From NCBI GenBank assembly GCA_964059195.1, contig CAXKWD010000007.1:26671023-26735022 (forward strand): DNA of 64,000 nt, written 5' to 3'. The notes under the pieces were generated by a model, which ran no database searches, had not been told where the DNA came from, and was given only the letters and a program-made list of their open reading frames with translations. Origin of the DNA: Ectobius pallidus (Eukaryota > Arthropoda > Insecta > Blattodea > Ectobiidae). The position numbers were made by a program, and so were the translations under genes. This document shows, one piece after another, positions 46,256-57,700 of this stretch (position 1 is its first letter; every line of letters begins with the position of its first letter).

Positions 46256-47913
46256 CCATATTTTACGGACCATAAGACACTCCAGACAGTGGCGTAACTA
46301 GACCATTTGGGGCCTGGGGCGGATTTATTTTTGAGGGCCCCCCCTACAAAAGTTACCAACACGGCTATTTTTAACTTATTTTTCTATGGCTAGTCTTTTT
46401 TGTCTTTCTGATCGTCTCCATGGGCTAATCTATATGGAAAAGTAATAAACAGAATAAGGGAGGGAACTCATGCAATATTTATTATATTTATTTACTAAAT
46501 ACAAACAGGCATTAGTCCAATAATATTAAGCTATCTGATTAGCAAAATACAAATGTGTGCATAATTAAACAGTATTGAAATGAAAAAAAGATTATGTTTA
46601 AATATGACAAAACAAGAAAGTTACGAAATTTGATGGTAATTAACGACAGTTTTAATTTTAGTCGGAGAGTCAGATAATAAATTAGCAAAATCTGGATTAT
46701 ATTAATTCAGAATATGTAATAGTCACGCTTAGAATTGTCTTTTTTTAGCTTTTACATCCGAATTGTCTAATTGAAGTTTATTTTCGTAATCAGATTGTTC
46801 TTTATGTATAACACTGCTAGACCATTTAGTCTGATTTGGCTCATTGTTGACCGCAAATAGTTTTTGATTAAATTCAGTTTTGATAAAATTCTTTCACAAT
46901 AGTTAAAAACACCTTTAGTGCTAAACAATTAAACATAAGTTTGGAATTGATTCTTGAAAGTGTTTAAACTCTTTAAAGGATGTCATACACAGTAAGTGTT
47001 TTGTTAAGTTAATTTGTAAATTAAGACTTGCTCTATTTTCTTCAGTTAATTTATACATTTTCTGCACGTGACCTATGGCGCATCTCCTAGTAACCTCTCA
47101 CGGCCCACTCATGAACCTGAGACCAAAACATTGGTAACTGGTGTCAATTTTTTTTATTCTTAACACGTCAAATACGCTATATTTTTATCTAATACTAAAC
47201 TGCCAATGAGTAAAAAAAAAAAAAGAGGTGGAACATTAATTTTTACATTAGGGTGGGGCATCAATGGGGGGCCCCCATAGTGAGTGGGCCACTGGCTCCG
47301 GACCATAAGACGCACCTTGATTTTAGGATGGAAATTTAAAGGAAAAGAAATTTAATGTGATTCTATACCAAAAATATTAAAGGGAATAATACACTTCATT
47401 ACATAAACAAATTATAACCTTGTACAATAGAATCAGTTTAAATCACTTCTAACTTAAAACCTGCGCTGTACAAAAATCTCTTCTGTACAGGTGGCATCGC
47501 GTAAATTTTAACTAAACTGATTTCTCATGAAAGACTGAATAGTTTTACATCCTCCATTCCTCAATTCAGCATACGGTAAGTGTAATGGGACAAGGCCATT
47601 TAGAGGTCATTTCCTTCATTTAAACCACCTAGCAGACACAACTCCTTTCTTATAAAAGAACTCAACATTCCTTTCTTTTCGCATTGTATACCCTCATTTT
47701 ACGATTGTGACAAGTTCTCTGAAGTAGGCCTACAGTCTGCCAAAATTTGTAACAATCTTTTCGTTTAAAACTCCTTGTTTATAACTATGGTATTCTGGCA
47801 ATGTTTACCATAATTTTAATTTTTTTAATGTACTTCAGACCATTAGACGCACCCAACTTTCAAGGTTCAGTTTTCAAAGTAAAAAAGTGCATCTTATGGT
47901 CCGTAAAATATGG
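46256..47913. mobile_element. TIR element, TA target, split by a hAT copy
   Basis: Ends CCATATTTTACGGACCATAA are inverted on both sides and flanked by TA (46254-46255 and 47914-47915). Without the nested 1-kb insertion the element is about 640 bp. No coding frame was recognised. Confidence 0.85.
46287..47294. mobile_element. 1.0-kb hAT-type element nested in the TIR element
   Basis: Left end CAGTGGCGTAACTAGACC, right end inverted CAGTGGCCCACTCAC. 8-bp flanks ACTCCAGA and GCTCCGGA (two changes). The same family occurs at 53584-54226, sharing TGGGGCCTGGGGCGGATT near the left end. Confidence 0.8.
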
Positions 47914-47957
47914 TATCTAAAACATTTTTCAGTAAAACCTCTAAATAATTATTATTA

Positions 47958-47963
47958 CTGATA

Positions 47964-48034
<71 letters not shown>

Positions 48035-48045
48035 CAATAACAACA
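47958..48045. repeat. (AAT)n microsatellite
   Basis: Long AAT/ATA trinucleotide run ending in a few AAC units. The poly-Tyr frame on the minus strand is an artefact. Confidence 0.95.
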
Positions 48046-48487
48046 ACATAATAATTTAATAAATAACAATATACTGTATGTAATAATTAGCAACAATAGT
48101 AACAAGTTGTAAACAGAAATAAAAGGACAGTGCATTTTTCTGCAAACTATAAGTCCTTCTTTCTCTTCCAACACAGTCATGTGAAGCATGACAGTCAAGT
48201 GTCGGCATCTCTATCAGTCTAATCCAATTTTATCAAGAACAGTGCAATGGAGGGGTCAAATGAAGCGCCTCTTTAAAATCATTTGTAAATCCAATAATGG
48301 AAATGTCCATTTTGTGATGATTTTTATGATTACTGTTGCCCTTATCAAAAGTTTGGTGAATTTTGGCAGGAGCATTTGAGTTGTATAATAATTATTGTAC
48401 CATGGAATTGCAAGAATTGGAACTTAATGATTCATTTAGAGCATATAGCTTTTTCACTGACACTCACTACTGTGGTATGGCAATGTT

Positions 48488-48530
48488 GTTGGAGCACTTT
48501 CAACCACGTGGAAAGGCCATCTTCAGCAAC
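48488..48530 (-). ncRNA. Hammerhead ribozyme motif at PLE P4 3' end
   Basis: Minus strand: stem I GTTG with CAAC, core CTGAAGA, stem II GGCC/GGTT (two G-U), GAAA, near-palindromic stem III AGTGCT and cleavage base C. All invariant bases are present. The 43-nt layout equals that of the partner copy at 55350. Confidence 0.75.
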
Positions 48531-48670
48531 TGACTCCCACATTTAGGAAGACATTTTTGAATGATTGTGTCGTAGAGTGCACGTGATTTGAACTGTAATT
48601 GTTCGTTCAAGATGTTGGTGTTGTCTTGTGTGGTGTGTTTGTATATTTCATATTGTTCGAGTGTGATGAG

Positions 48671-49696
48671 TAAAGCCCGGATTTTCATGCACTATCAAAC
48701 TTAAAAATATGCATGCATTCATGCATTCATGCACTATCGTATCTCCAAATATGCACAATGAAGGGCGAAACATGCACTATCAAAAATCCGCACTGTACTG
48801 CAATATATTTCAATTTCTCTTAAAACAATATACGAGTTTTTCCAATTTCTCCTCACTTTAACTCATGCATTTATTAGTTAGGACATTCTTGAAGGCAGAA
48901 AAGGATCTTTCTACTTCACAAGAAGTAAAAGGGAAGAAGTTTATTTAAGGAACAGTTAAGGGAAGAAATTTGACTGAGGGTGAGATCGAATTCCATGTAT
49001 TTTACACTTTTTCAACACAATACGTCCTTCACTATTTTCAGAAGTTTAAGATCAGGATTTGAACTAAGTAGGTACCTTCTTAAGTTTTTCCCTGTCACAC
49101 CCATTTCTCCACAACACGATTATAAAGTTAATTAGTCAACGTCTTCAACAATGGCTAGTGACTGACAAATACAAGCAGTGAACATTCTGTTTAGCAGTTT
49201 TCTTTCAATGGAAGGTGGTGGGGGTCGGCGAGTCGGCATTTTCTTTTGTAGCCTGGTGTATTATATTACTGTTTATTTAGGGTAAACAGTACTTTGCACT
49301 CTGAAATTGATGCAGGTGGCAGACTCTGTTGCCAAGTCAATCAAATAACAATGATAATACAATACAACATATTTACGTTTCTTTGAAAAGCCGAGATTTT
49401 AGGGAGGCACATTCATAATATGCACAGTTATGCATGGTAACTTGATATTATGCACTAAAACCAGAAAATGAGGGTTTATATGCATTAAAAACGTGTTAAT
49501 ATGCTACATTAAACCAAAAAAATCCAAAACATGCATTATGCATAAATTTTGCCATAAAAAGGCCGAAATATGCAAACATGCACGGAAAAAATATGGTTAT
49601 TTGGAATCCATAAGTCATGTAATGAGTAAAGACAAAGTTAGAGAAGTGTAACCAAAGTATATAAAAACATGCATTTGCATGGAAATCCGGGCTCTA
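48671..49696. mobile_element. 1.03-kb hAT element with ATGCA subterminal repeats
   Basis: Ends TAAAGCCCGGATTTTCATGC and (inverted) TAGAGCCCGGATTTCCATGC. A perfect 8-bp duplication GTGATGAG (48663-48670 and 49697-49704) fits the hAT pattern nTnnnnAn. ATGCA words crowd both ends, roughly the first 130 bp and the last 280 bp, with few in the middle. The element is non-autonomous. Confidence 0.9.
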
Positions 49697-49770
49697 GTGA
49701 TGAGCATATGACCTTTGTGGTTAGTGTCTAGGATTTTCATGTCTGTATTGATGTATGCGTATTCGTGGCC

Positions 49771-50433
49771 CAGGAGCGTATCCAAGATTTTTTTTCGGGA
49801 GGGGCTGTGATAAGCCTAACAATATTATCATAGGGCTCAGAAGTGGATGACCTAAAAATGCCTGAAAATGACCTATAAATGACCTTAAATTTATGAAAAT
49901 ATGACAAGAAGAATTGAAAAAAGTGTCTCAATATTTCAAAATACATATTTTACAAAGTAGTGTAAAAAAATAAATGGACAAGATTTAAGTATTTTATATT
50001 ACTACTTTATTATCATGCTTTCTATTATTATTTTTACGTTTACTATGCATGAATGTCCCATAAATGAGATCGCTTTGTCTGTAATGTTTGAAAAGTTCAT
50101 TCTGAAGACAAAATAGGGAAAATACAATGAAAGAATGAAAATTTCCTAAAGTGGACTAGTAAAGAATAAAATACCGAAAAATGCAAAGTAAAGTAGACTA
50201 CTTTTGTTCATTTTGAGGCGAGACGAATTTATACTACACCCTGCATTGTATGTGATGTCTCAGAGAAAATGATGACATTTCATGAACTTTTGAGCCAGGC
50301 TGAATTTTCTACAATTGCAATTAAACTGTCTACAATCTAAGAAATTAAAGTGCCCTCATATGCAACATATTAACATGACTTAACATTTTGGGGGGGCTGC
50401 AGCCCCCTCAGCCCCCCTCTGAATACGCCCCTG
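49771..50433. mobile_element. 663-bp hAT-type element
   Basis: Ends CAGGAGCGTATCCA and (inverted) CAGGGGCGTATTCA. A perfect 8-bp duplication TCGTGGCC lies at 49763-49770 and 50434-50441. Inserted in the GIY-YIG part of P4. The uninterrupted partner copy at 55120-55150 supplies the empty site. Confidence 0.9.
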
Positions 50434-51300
50434 TCGTGGCCTGTGATTATTAAATGGTTTGCGAAGGCAGAGTCTATGTTTTGTTTGAGAGCTCGTATGT
50501 GTTCTGTGTATCGTGTTTTGAAACTTCGGCCTGTTTGTCCTATGTACAGTGAGTCCCACGCAAGAGTTGGCCAATGACGCGGGTTTCTGCGTCGCGGTTG
50601 GCACAGCTCCAACTCCCGAGTAATCGGGTGAAATATCTACGCAAATAATGCCGCGGTCGGTGTAATGATTCAGGTTCTCACATTTATAGTTAAAATTACA
50701 ATGAAAATAAACACGTACCTCATCACAGGAGGTATTGGAAATGTTCTTCTCTTGCATCCACCCAACACTGGCACCTTTTTAGAAAAATTTCTTTCACGCG
50801 CATAAGTTCATCTATCAAGACAGAGTTACTTTCTCTTGTGATAGGCCTATGTGATATTGTCTTTAAGTTCTTCTAACAGTATGTAAATATTAACTTATTT
50901 ATTGGGAAACTTGAAAATAAAGTGTATAGGCCAATTTCCCATACATAAGAAGAACTTAAAGACAATATTACAAAATAAATTAACTCTATCTCGGAAGCCG
51001 AACTTATGCGCGTGAAAGAAAATTTCCTAAAAAGGTGCCAGTGTTGGGTGGATGCAAGAGGAGAACATTTCCAACACCTCCTGTGATGAGGTACGTGTTT
51101 ATTTTCATTGTAATTTTAACTATAAATGTGAAAACCTGAATCATTACACCGACCGCGGCATTATTTGCGTAGATATTTCACCCGATCGCCCGGGAGTTGG
51201 AGCTGTGCCAGCCGCGACGCAGAAACCCGCGTCATTGGCCAACTCTTGTGTGGGACTCACTGTAGAATTTTGGACAGTCATTGCATTTTAGTTTGTAACC
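50434..51300 (-). pseudogene. PLE P4 GIY-YIG domain, split by MITE-1
   Basis: The cysteine block L-K-C-N-D-C-P-K-F ends at 51265. After the MITE the frame resumes at 50544 with Y-I-G-Q-T-G-R-S-F-K and Y-T-E-H-I-R-A-L-K. It ends at the hAT insertion after I-T-G-H. The order agrees with the intact stretch in P5 at 55010-55150. Conserved catalytic Arg and His-type positions are visible, but the split kills the gene. Confidence 0.8.
50547..51262. mobile_element. MITE-1: 716-bp palindromic element, TA target
   Basis: The ends CAGTGAGTCCCACGCAAGAG are inverted and extend into arms of roughly 330 bp each. TA flanks at 50545-50546 and 51263-51264. Open frames inside the arms mirror each other and are not genes. 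Its partner is 53284-54638. Confidence 0.9.
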
Positions 51301-53281
51301 TCCTGGATTATTGTATTTATTTCTGTGTTGTTTGTCTGTGGGTTGTATTTTGTTGATTGTTCTGTTCTTCATTCTGAATGCTACTTTGTATCCTTGTTTT
51401 CTGAACTGTTGGGTGATTTTCTGTACATGTGTGTTGAAGTATGTGAGTGTGACGTATTTGTGTTTTTTCTTGTCTGTGTTTTGTTCATTTTTCTTCGTTT
51501 TGATTTTGTGTAGTAAGTTGTCAATGACTGTGTGGTTGTAGCCATTGGTAACAGCTAGGTGTTTTATAGTGTTTAGTTCTTCTTTGTAGTCTTCAATGGT
51601 TAGTGGTGTGTTCTCAAGTGTGTGGAGCATGGAGCGGAATGCAGCATGCTTGTGTTGTGTTGGATGATTGGAGCTGTTGTTAATCAGTGTGTCTGTCATT
51701 GTGGGTTTTCTGTATATTCTGAATGTATGTTTCTGTATTGTCTTTAGTGACAGTGAAATCTAGGAAATTGGGGGTCTTGTTTATTTCAAATTCTCTTGTG
51801 TATTGTATCTTTTTGTGAATTTTATTGATGTGGTGTAGTAATTGTGTGCACTGTCTGGTATTACCTCTGTATAATGTGATAATATCATCTATGTAATTGT
51901 GCCAGTAGATTATTTCGTGTCCGCCATATGTTGTTTTGTCGGCCGCGGTGGTCTGGAGGTAGCGTGTTCGCCTCTAGATCCGCAGGGCGCGGGATCAAAC
52001 CCGGCCGCGGTCGATGGATTTTTCAGGACGTAAAAATCCTGGGCACGGAGTCCTCCGGGAGGGACTTTAAGCTGGGGGTCCCGTGTCGTAGATTTACGGC
52101 ACGTAAAAGAACTCCAAGCCTAAATTAGAGCCTCTGGAGAAAATTTCTCGGCCCTTTCACGTCCAAGAAATACTTAGTTTCCAGAGGGGGGTTGCGAGGC
52201 GATGGGCTTACCACCTGTCCCTCTACCCTCTCTCGGAAAATAAGCATATCAAAATTAGTATAGGTAATGAAACCTCCATTGGAGGCCCCTTCGCCCCACC
52301 TGGGGATCATAGGGTACCAGATACAGATACAGATATGTTGTTTTGGAGGATTTTGTTGTGCTCTGTGTGTTGGAGGAATGTGCTGGATATGGGGGAACCC
52401 ATGGGAAGGCCATATGGTTGAGTGTAGTGGTTGTTCTCAAAGGTCAAATAGTTCTGTGTTGTAATGGTTTCTAGGAAGTTTATGATTTTTGTTATGTGTT
52501 GTTCCGGTGTGTTATTTTCCTGTAATGTAGTCTTTAGGATGTTCAGGGTTTCCGTGACTGGTAAATTATGTTTATCTATTGATTGGTGATGTCGAAAGAT
52601 GCTAGAGTTGAGTTGTGTGGGATTTCTATGTCTTCAATTTTCTGTACTAGGTCATTGCTGTTCTTCAGTTGTGTTTGTGTGTTGGGTTCTATGTTCTGTC
52701 TGATTATCTTGTCCATGTATTTGGCTAGTTTGTATGCTGGGGCTTGGGTGTAGTTGACAATTGGTCGTATTGGCTTGTCTTGATTATGTACCTTAAGTAG
52801 GGCTTTTAATGTTGGTGCTGAAGGTGAATTTGTTCTAGGCATCGTTTTCTGTTTTTGGGTATTATGTATTTTGATTTGTTTATAACCTGTTTTATGGTGT
52901 TGTAGTACGCTTCAGTGGAGTCTTAATTTATTTCTGTGATGTTGTTTTTGTTTATGTATTCATGCACTTTATTACTGAGATCCTCTGTGTGTATGATGAC
53001 TGTTGTGTTGCCTTTGTCTGCATTTGCGATAGAAAGGTTATGTTCTTCTCCTTTGTCTCGTATTTGTTTAGCTGTGTATAGAGTTTGTTGTGCTTATTGT
53101 TTTTGTTGTGATGTGGATTTATGTTTGAGACTCGTGTGATGGTTTTACTGAGTTCATATCTGAGTTTGTCTTGCTCTATTGTGTTGGTTTGTTGTACCCC
53201 TGATTCTGTGTAGATTATCATTTTCCTTAGATTCGTGGAGTTTTGTTTGTATTGTAAGTTGTGTTTTAGTCCTTTCTCAAG
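51264..53281 (-). pseudogene. PLE P4 reverse transcriptase, split by a SINE
   Basis: Minus-strand blocks in order: G-L-K-H-N-L-Q-Y near the N-terminus, L-K-A-L-L-K-V-H-N with R-P-I-V-N, then L-A-S-F-D-I-T-N (catalytic Asp, near 52590). Next come G-L-P-M-G-S-P-I-S-S (near 52400) and, beyond the SINE, Y-I-D-D-I (catalytic pair, near 51890), N-K-T-P-N-F-L-D-F, and a basic linker leading to the GIY-YIG domain. This is the Penelope-type RT, which copies element RNA at the target. Several frameshifts and the insertions inactivate it. Confidence 0.85.
51939..52332 (+). mobile_element. tRNA-derived SINE, family C, inside the RT
   Basis: Head GGCCGCGGTGGTCTGGAGG, box B-like GGGATCAAACCCGG, and a tail of (ATACAG)n. 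Perfect 13-bp duplication ATATGTTGTTTTG at 51926-51938 and 52333-52345. Antisense to the host PLE. Confidence 0.9.
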
Positions 53282-53283
53282 TA

Positions 53284-54638
53284 CAGTGAGTCCCACGCAA
53301 GAGTTGGCCAATGACGCGGGTTTCTGCGTAGCGGCTGGCACAGCTCTAACTCCCGAGCAATCGGGTGAAATATCTACGCTAAAAATGGCGCGGTCGGTGT
53401 AATGATTTAGGTTCTCATATTTACAGTTAAAATTACAATGAAAATAACCACGTACCTCATCACAAGAGGTGTTGGAAATGTTCTCCTCTTGCATCCACAC
53501 AATACTGGCACCTTTTTAATAAATTTTATTTCACGCGCGTAAACTCAGATCCAAGACAGAATTACTTTCTCTTGTGATAGGCCCAATGGCATAACTGGAC
53601 CACTTGGGGCCTGGGGCGGATTTATTTTTGAGGCCCCCTCCCCCCAACACGGATATTTTTCACTTTTTTTTCTTTGACTAGCTTTTTTTTTTTTCTTTCT
53701 GATCGTCTCCATGGGCAAGATGAAGGTAGCGAACTCATGCAGTACTTATTGTATTTATTTATTAAATACAAACAGACATTAGTCCAATCTATTAAGCTAT
53801 CTGATTAACAAAATACAAATGTGTACATAATTAAAAAGTAATTAAATGAAAAAAGGTTATGTTTAAATATGACAAAACAAGAAAGTTTATGATAACAAAC
53901 AACAGTTTTAATTTTAGTAGGAGAGTCGGATAATAAATTTGCAAATTCTGGATTATATTAATTCAGAATATGTAATAGTCACGTTTAAATCTGTCTTTTT
54001 ATAGCTTTTACCTTTCGCGGCCGACTCATGAACCTGAGACCAAAACAGTGGTAACTGGTGTCATTTTTTTTATTGGTAACACATCAAATACGCTATTTTT
54101 TTTTACAAAATTCCGATGAGTAAAAAAGAGGTGAGACATTAATTTTTATATTAGGGTGTGGTATCAATGGGGCCCCGACAATAAGTGGGGCCCAGGGCGG
54201 ACCGCCCAACCCTAGGAACGCTACTGGATAGGCCTATGTGATATTGTCTTTAAGTTCTTCTAACAGTATGTAAATATGTATGGGGAAACTTGAAAAATAA
54301 AGTGTATAGGTCAATTTCCCATAAGAAGAACTTAAAGACAATATCACAAAAGAAATTAACTCTATCTCGGAAGCTGAACTTATGCGCGTGAAAGAAAATT
54401 TCCTAAAAAGGTGCCAGTATTGTGTGTATGCAAGAGGAGAACATTTCCAACATCTCTTGTGATGAGGTACGTGGTTATATTCATTGTAATTTTAACTGTA
54501 AATGTGAGAACCTGAATCATTACACCGACCGCGGCATTATTTCCATAGATATTTCACCCGATCGCTCAGGAGTTGGAGCTGTGCCAGCCGCGATGCAGAA
54601 ACCCGTGTCATTGGCCAACTCTTGCGTGGGACTCACTG
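53284..54638. mobile_element. MITE-2: second palindromic element, holding a hAT copy
   Basis: Same ends and arms as MITE-1, flanked by TA at 53282-53283 and 54639-54640. A 643-bp hAT element interrupts it. Without that it is about 704 bp, close to the 716 bp of MITE-1. Confidence 0.9.
53584..54226. mobile_element. 643-bp hAT-type element nested in MITE-2
   Basis: Ends CAATGGCATAACTGGACC and (inverted) CAGTAGCGTTCCTAGGG. A perfect 8-bp duplication GATAGGCC lies at 53576-53583 and 54227-54234. MITE-1 is the empty site. Same family as 46287-47294. Confidence 0.9.
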
Positions 54639-54750
54639 TAGTTTTGTTTCATTTTCTGTGAATGTGAGGTTTATTGTTCTTGGGTGGAAGTTGTGTGTGA
54701 TGGGGAAGTGTGTTCTCTATTTTGTTTGTGATGATCTGAGTGAGTTTAGC

Positions 54751-55467
54751 TTACTACACAAAATCAGAACGAAGAAAAACGACCAAAACACAGACAAGCA
54801 AAAAGACAAATACATCACAATCAACACATACTTCAACACATACTTCAACACACATAAACAGAAAATCGCCCAACAGTTCAGAAAACAAGGATACAAAATA
54901 GCATTCAGAACGAAGAAACAAGAAAACAATCAACAAAATACAACCCACAGACAACAAACAACACAGAAATAAATACAGTAATCCAGGAGTCTACAAACTA
55001 AAATGCAACGACTGTCCAAAATTCTGCATAGGACAAACAGGCCAAAGTTTCAAAAGACGATACACAGAACACATACGAGCTCTCAAACAAAACATAGACT
55101 CTGCCTATGCAAACCATATAATAATCACTGGCCACGAATACGCAGACATCAATACAGACATGGAAATCCTACAAATTAACCATAAAGGTCATATGCTCAA
55201 CACACTTGAACAATATGAAATATACAAACACATCACACAAGACAACACAAACATCTTAAACGAACAATTACAGTTCAAATCACATGCACTCTACGACACA
55301 GTCATTCAAAAATGTCTTTCTAGCCACAACGGTGGAATCATGGGAGTCAGTTGCTGAAGACGGCCGCTCCATGTGGTTAAAAGTGCTCCAACAAGGTAAT
55401 TAACATTGCCATACCACAGTAATGAGTGTCAGTGAAAAAAGCTATATGCTCTAAATGAATCATTGAG
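54751..55467 (+). mobile_element. 5'-truncated inverted PLE copy (P5)
   Basis: Plus-strand copy of the last third of the P4 family: basic linker, GIY-YIG domain (C-I-G-Q-T-G-Q-S-F-K near 55025, H-I-I-I-T-G-H-E near 55120), tail Q-Y-E-I-Y-K-H-I-T-Q-D-N and ribozyme-like end. Frameshifts occur near 54970 and 55010. It is oriented head-to-head with P4, so P4 and P5 form an inverted pair with their 3' ends outward. Confidence 0.85.
55350..55392 (+). ncRNA. Hammerhead ribozyme motif, one core change
   Basis: Stem I GTTG with CAAC, core CTGAAGA, stem II GGCC/GGTT, stem III AGTGCT and cleavage base C. GAAA reads AAAA, losing an invariant G. Confidence 0.7.
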
Positions 55468-57288
55468 TTATTACATCACTACACAATGGACAAAACACAA
55501 GAAGAATTGGAAGTTAAAATACAAGATGGCTGATGGGTAGAGACTAATAACCAATTAAAATCATTCTTATAATTCATGTTATCAGCATACTAAAATGCAA
55601 CAATTTACCTTATATAAATAATATGTAATGATTCTTATGCATCTATTGGTTGCTCTTCATGCAAAATCTACACAAATGACATAGCTGAAATTTCTATTAA
55701 CGTACCGTACGGTAATTTTTATACCTGGAGAGAACACTGGATTAAGTTATAACCATTTTGAAACTTTCAAGATGATGGTGACACTGGGATAACAACCAGT
55801 ATCTTCCTTGCCGATATTTAGCACCATCTGCTACTTCCTGTCTAAGAAAAGTTGTACCTAAAGTTTGATGAATCTGATGGAAATCGATGAATTTCATCAT
55901 AGAAACATTGGTACATTTGGAAACTGCCAGATACTTCTTTGTTGACTTTAAGAACACATTGATGGACGTATGATTGCATCTATGAAACCCATCAATTACT
56001 TTAAAAATGTAGCCATTATAAGGTAATTTAAGTGACTGACCTTATCAGAGAAGAGATATATTTATGAGTTGCTACTGTCAGTAATATAAAAACCACTGCC
56101 TTCTAAACAGTATTACTCTTGTATACACTGCCTGTCCTATACGGCTAATTTTGCATACGCGGCGACATTACAGATGGCAGCACCCATAACACCCAGATTG
56201 CTTCTTGTTTTTTGCTACGACATTGTTGATTATGTAGTGTATTATTCTAGGTACCGGTACTTAATTGCTAGGAATAAGATTTTGTAAAATAATAATTATA
56301 AAATTTACTATCAATGCGTCTAATTAATTTACATTTATTTTAATTATTGCTCCAAAATTCCATTTCAAGGTAAGTGTCATATACTGGAATAATATTATGT
56401 TCTAAACAAATAACACAAGTATCTGTGTCTGTGTCTGTTTAATGCTTATTTTGATGCAGCAAACGCATAGAAGCAATGTACGGTAATGTATAGGGCACTG
56501 CCTTTTAGACTCTATTACTCATGCATTCTCGAGACGGCGATTGTATAGGTGGCGGTGATTGCTGCAATCTGGGTGTGAACTGTGTCGCCTCTACTGGAGA
56601 AATTAGGCAACTGAGCAATTCTCTAAACTCCATGTTAAAATAAAGCATAGGACAGGCAGTGTAATTCTCGAGACGGCGGTGATAAAAACAAAAACAATAA
56701 CTTACATGGCCACCCACTACTAAAACACTATCAGAAACCAGACCCCATGTTATATGAGGAACTAGCTTCACTCGGGTTGTGTATTTACACCAATGAATTC
56801 TATCGATAGGTTCTATAATTTGTCAAAGTCCCATATTATTTACTTCCAAAGCTACCTGTGAATATTGCCACTGTCGTCATGAGAACTGTACATAGAATTT
56901 GATAATTCTGTGTAAAAAGGTATTAAGTATCCTCAAAAATATTTGAATTTTGGCATTTAAAATCAAAATTTTTCAAAATCCTTTCTTAGTGTGCACTTAC
57001 ATTATGAAATGAACGTACTGTCAAAATTCCAAGTCTCAACCTATTATAATTTAGGCTCTACGTCGATTCTCAGTCAGTCAGTCAGTCAGTCAGTTAATCA
57101 TTCATTAAGTCGGGACAAAGCAAATATCTCAGGGGAAAAAAAAAGATAAGCTGTTTGCTGAGCAACTTGTAAAGTGTTACACCACAAAACTTATTATTAC
57201 CATAGAAACACAATTTAAAAAATATATATCTTTAGAAAATATTTTTTAGAAAATATTTTTTGCTGAGATGATTGTGAACGTTAATGCT
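55468..57288. other. Unassigned DNA, no gene recognised
   Basis: A minus-strand frame at 55957-55742 (71 codons) and another at 56771-56505 have no family I recognise. The word TTCTCGAGACGGCG occurs twice (56525 and 56667). A (CAGT)n run sits at 57071-57095. Confidence 0.35.
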
Positions 57289-57453
57289 GGTTAGTTGCAT
57301 CCCTCTGGAATGTTCATGGTCTGCTTTCATAAATGAAAAGTTCAGATCAAAGATTCATTACGCTATGGTTAAAAATATGGTCTCAAGAACTTTCTTCAGT
57401 GAACTATTCAGAATGTGAACTGGTTTTAATGTAATTTTTTATTTATGTTGCAG

Positions 57454-57700
57454 TAACCAGTTGAAAACTTCAAGAATGTCAGTACCGAAACAGCGTCGAA
57501 GCATACGTCATGGGCCCAGAAGAATTCCGGAGATGGGTCCATGGCAGAGAAGTAAAAGCGACGCTGGATTAGGGAAGCCCGTCAGTACCGAAACAGCGTC
57601 GTGGCGAAGGTCATGGGCCCTGAAGAATTCCGGAGATGGGTCCATGGCGAGGAATAAAGTGACGCTGCAGTAGGGAAATCTTGCAAAAACTTGTATACTG
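57454..57700 (+). other. Exon-like cassette, unit 0 of the 57-63 kb array
   Basis: Acceptor-like TTTATGTTGCAG ends at 57453. Donor CTG|GTGAGT starts at 57701. The block has two halves of about 103 bp, each starting CAGTACCGAAACAGCGTC. Both carry the frame Q-Y-R-N-S-V, V-M-G-P-E-E-F-R-R-W-V-H-G. Half A ends K-A-T-L-D-stop, and half B has a 2-base deletion. It is about 2.5 kb from the other units. Function is unknown and it may not be expressed. Confidence 0.55.

Larger units (their letters stand above)
48421..54750 (-). mobile_element. Penelope-like element (copy P4), multiply interrupted
   Basis: On the minus strand this is a PLE with N-terminal, RT and GIY-YIG regions and a 3' ribozyme-like end. 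It is interrupted by MITE-2 (53284-54638), a SINE (51939-52332), MITE-1 (50547-51262) and two hAT elements (49771-50433 and 48671-49696). Removing the insertions leaves about 2.1 kb. At its 5' end it abuts a truncated copy in opposite orientation (54751-55467). Confidence 0.85.

Noticed and set aside
47941..48198. Poly-Tyr minus-strand frame
   Set aside because: Translation of the (AAT)n microsatellite.
50380..54661. Repeated frames starting M-Q-E-E-N-I-S-N-T/I
   Set aside because: They fall in the arms of the palindromic MITEs, appear mirrored on both strands and match no protein family.
55742..55957. 71-codon minus-strand frame considered as an upstream ENT4 exon
   Set aside because: No membrane helix, no ENT motif and no convincing splice sites.
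56505..56771. Minus-strand frame ending near a GTAAGTT donor-like site
   Set aside because: Only a short segment looks exon-like. Phase and motifs do not fit the ENT4-like gene, and the rest overlaps repeated TTCTCGAGACGGCG words.
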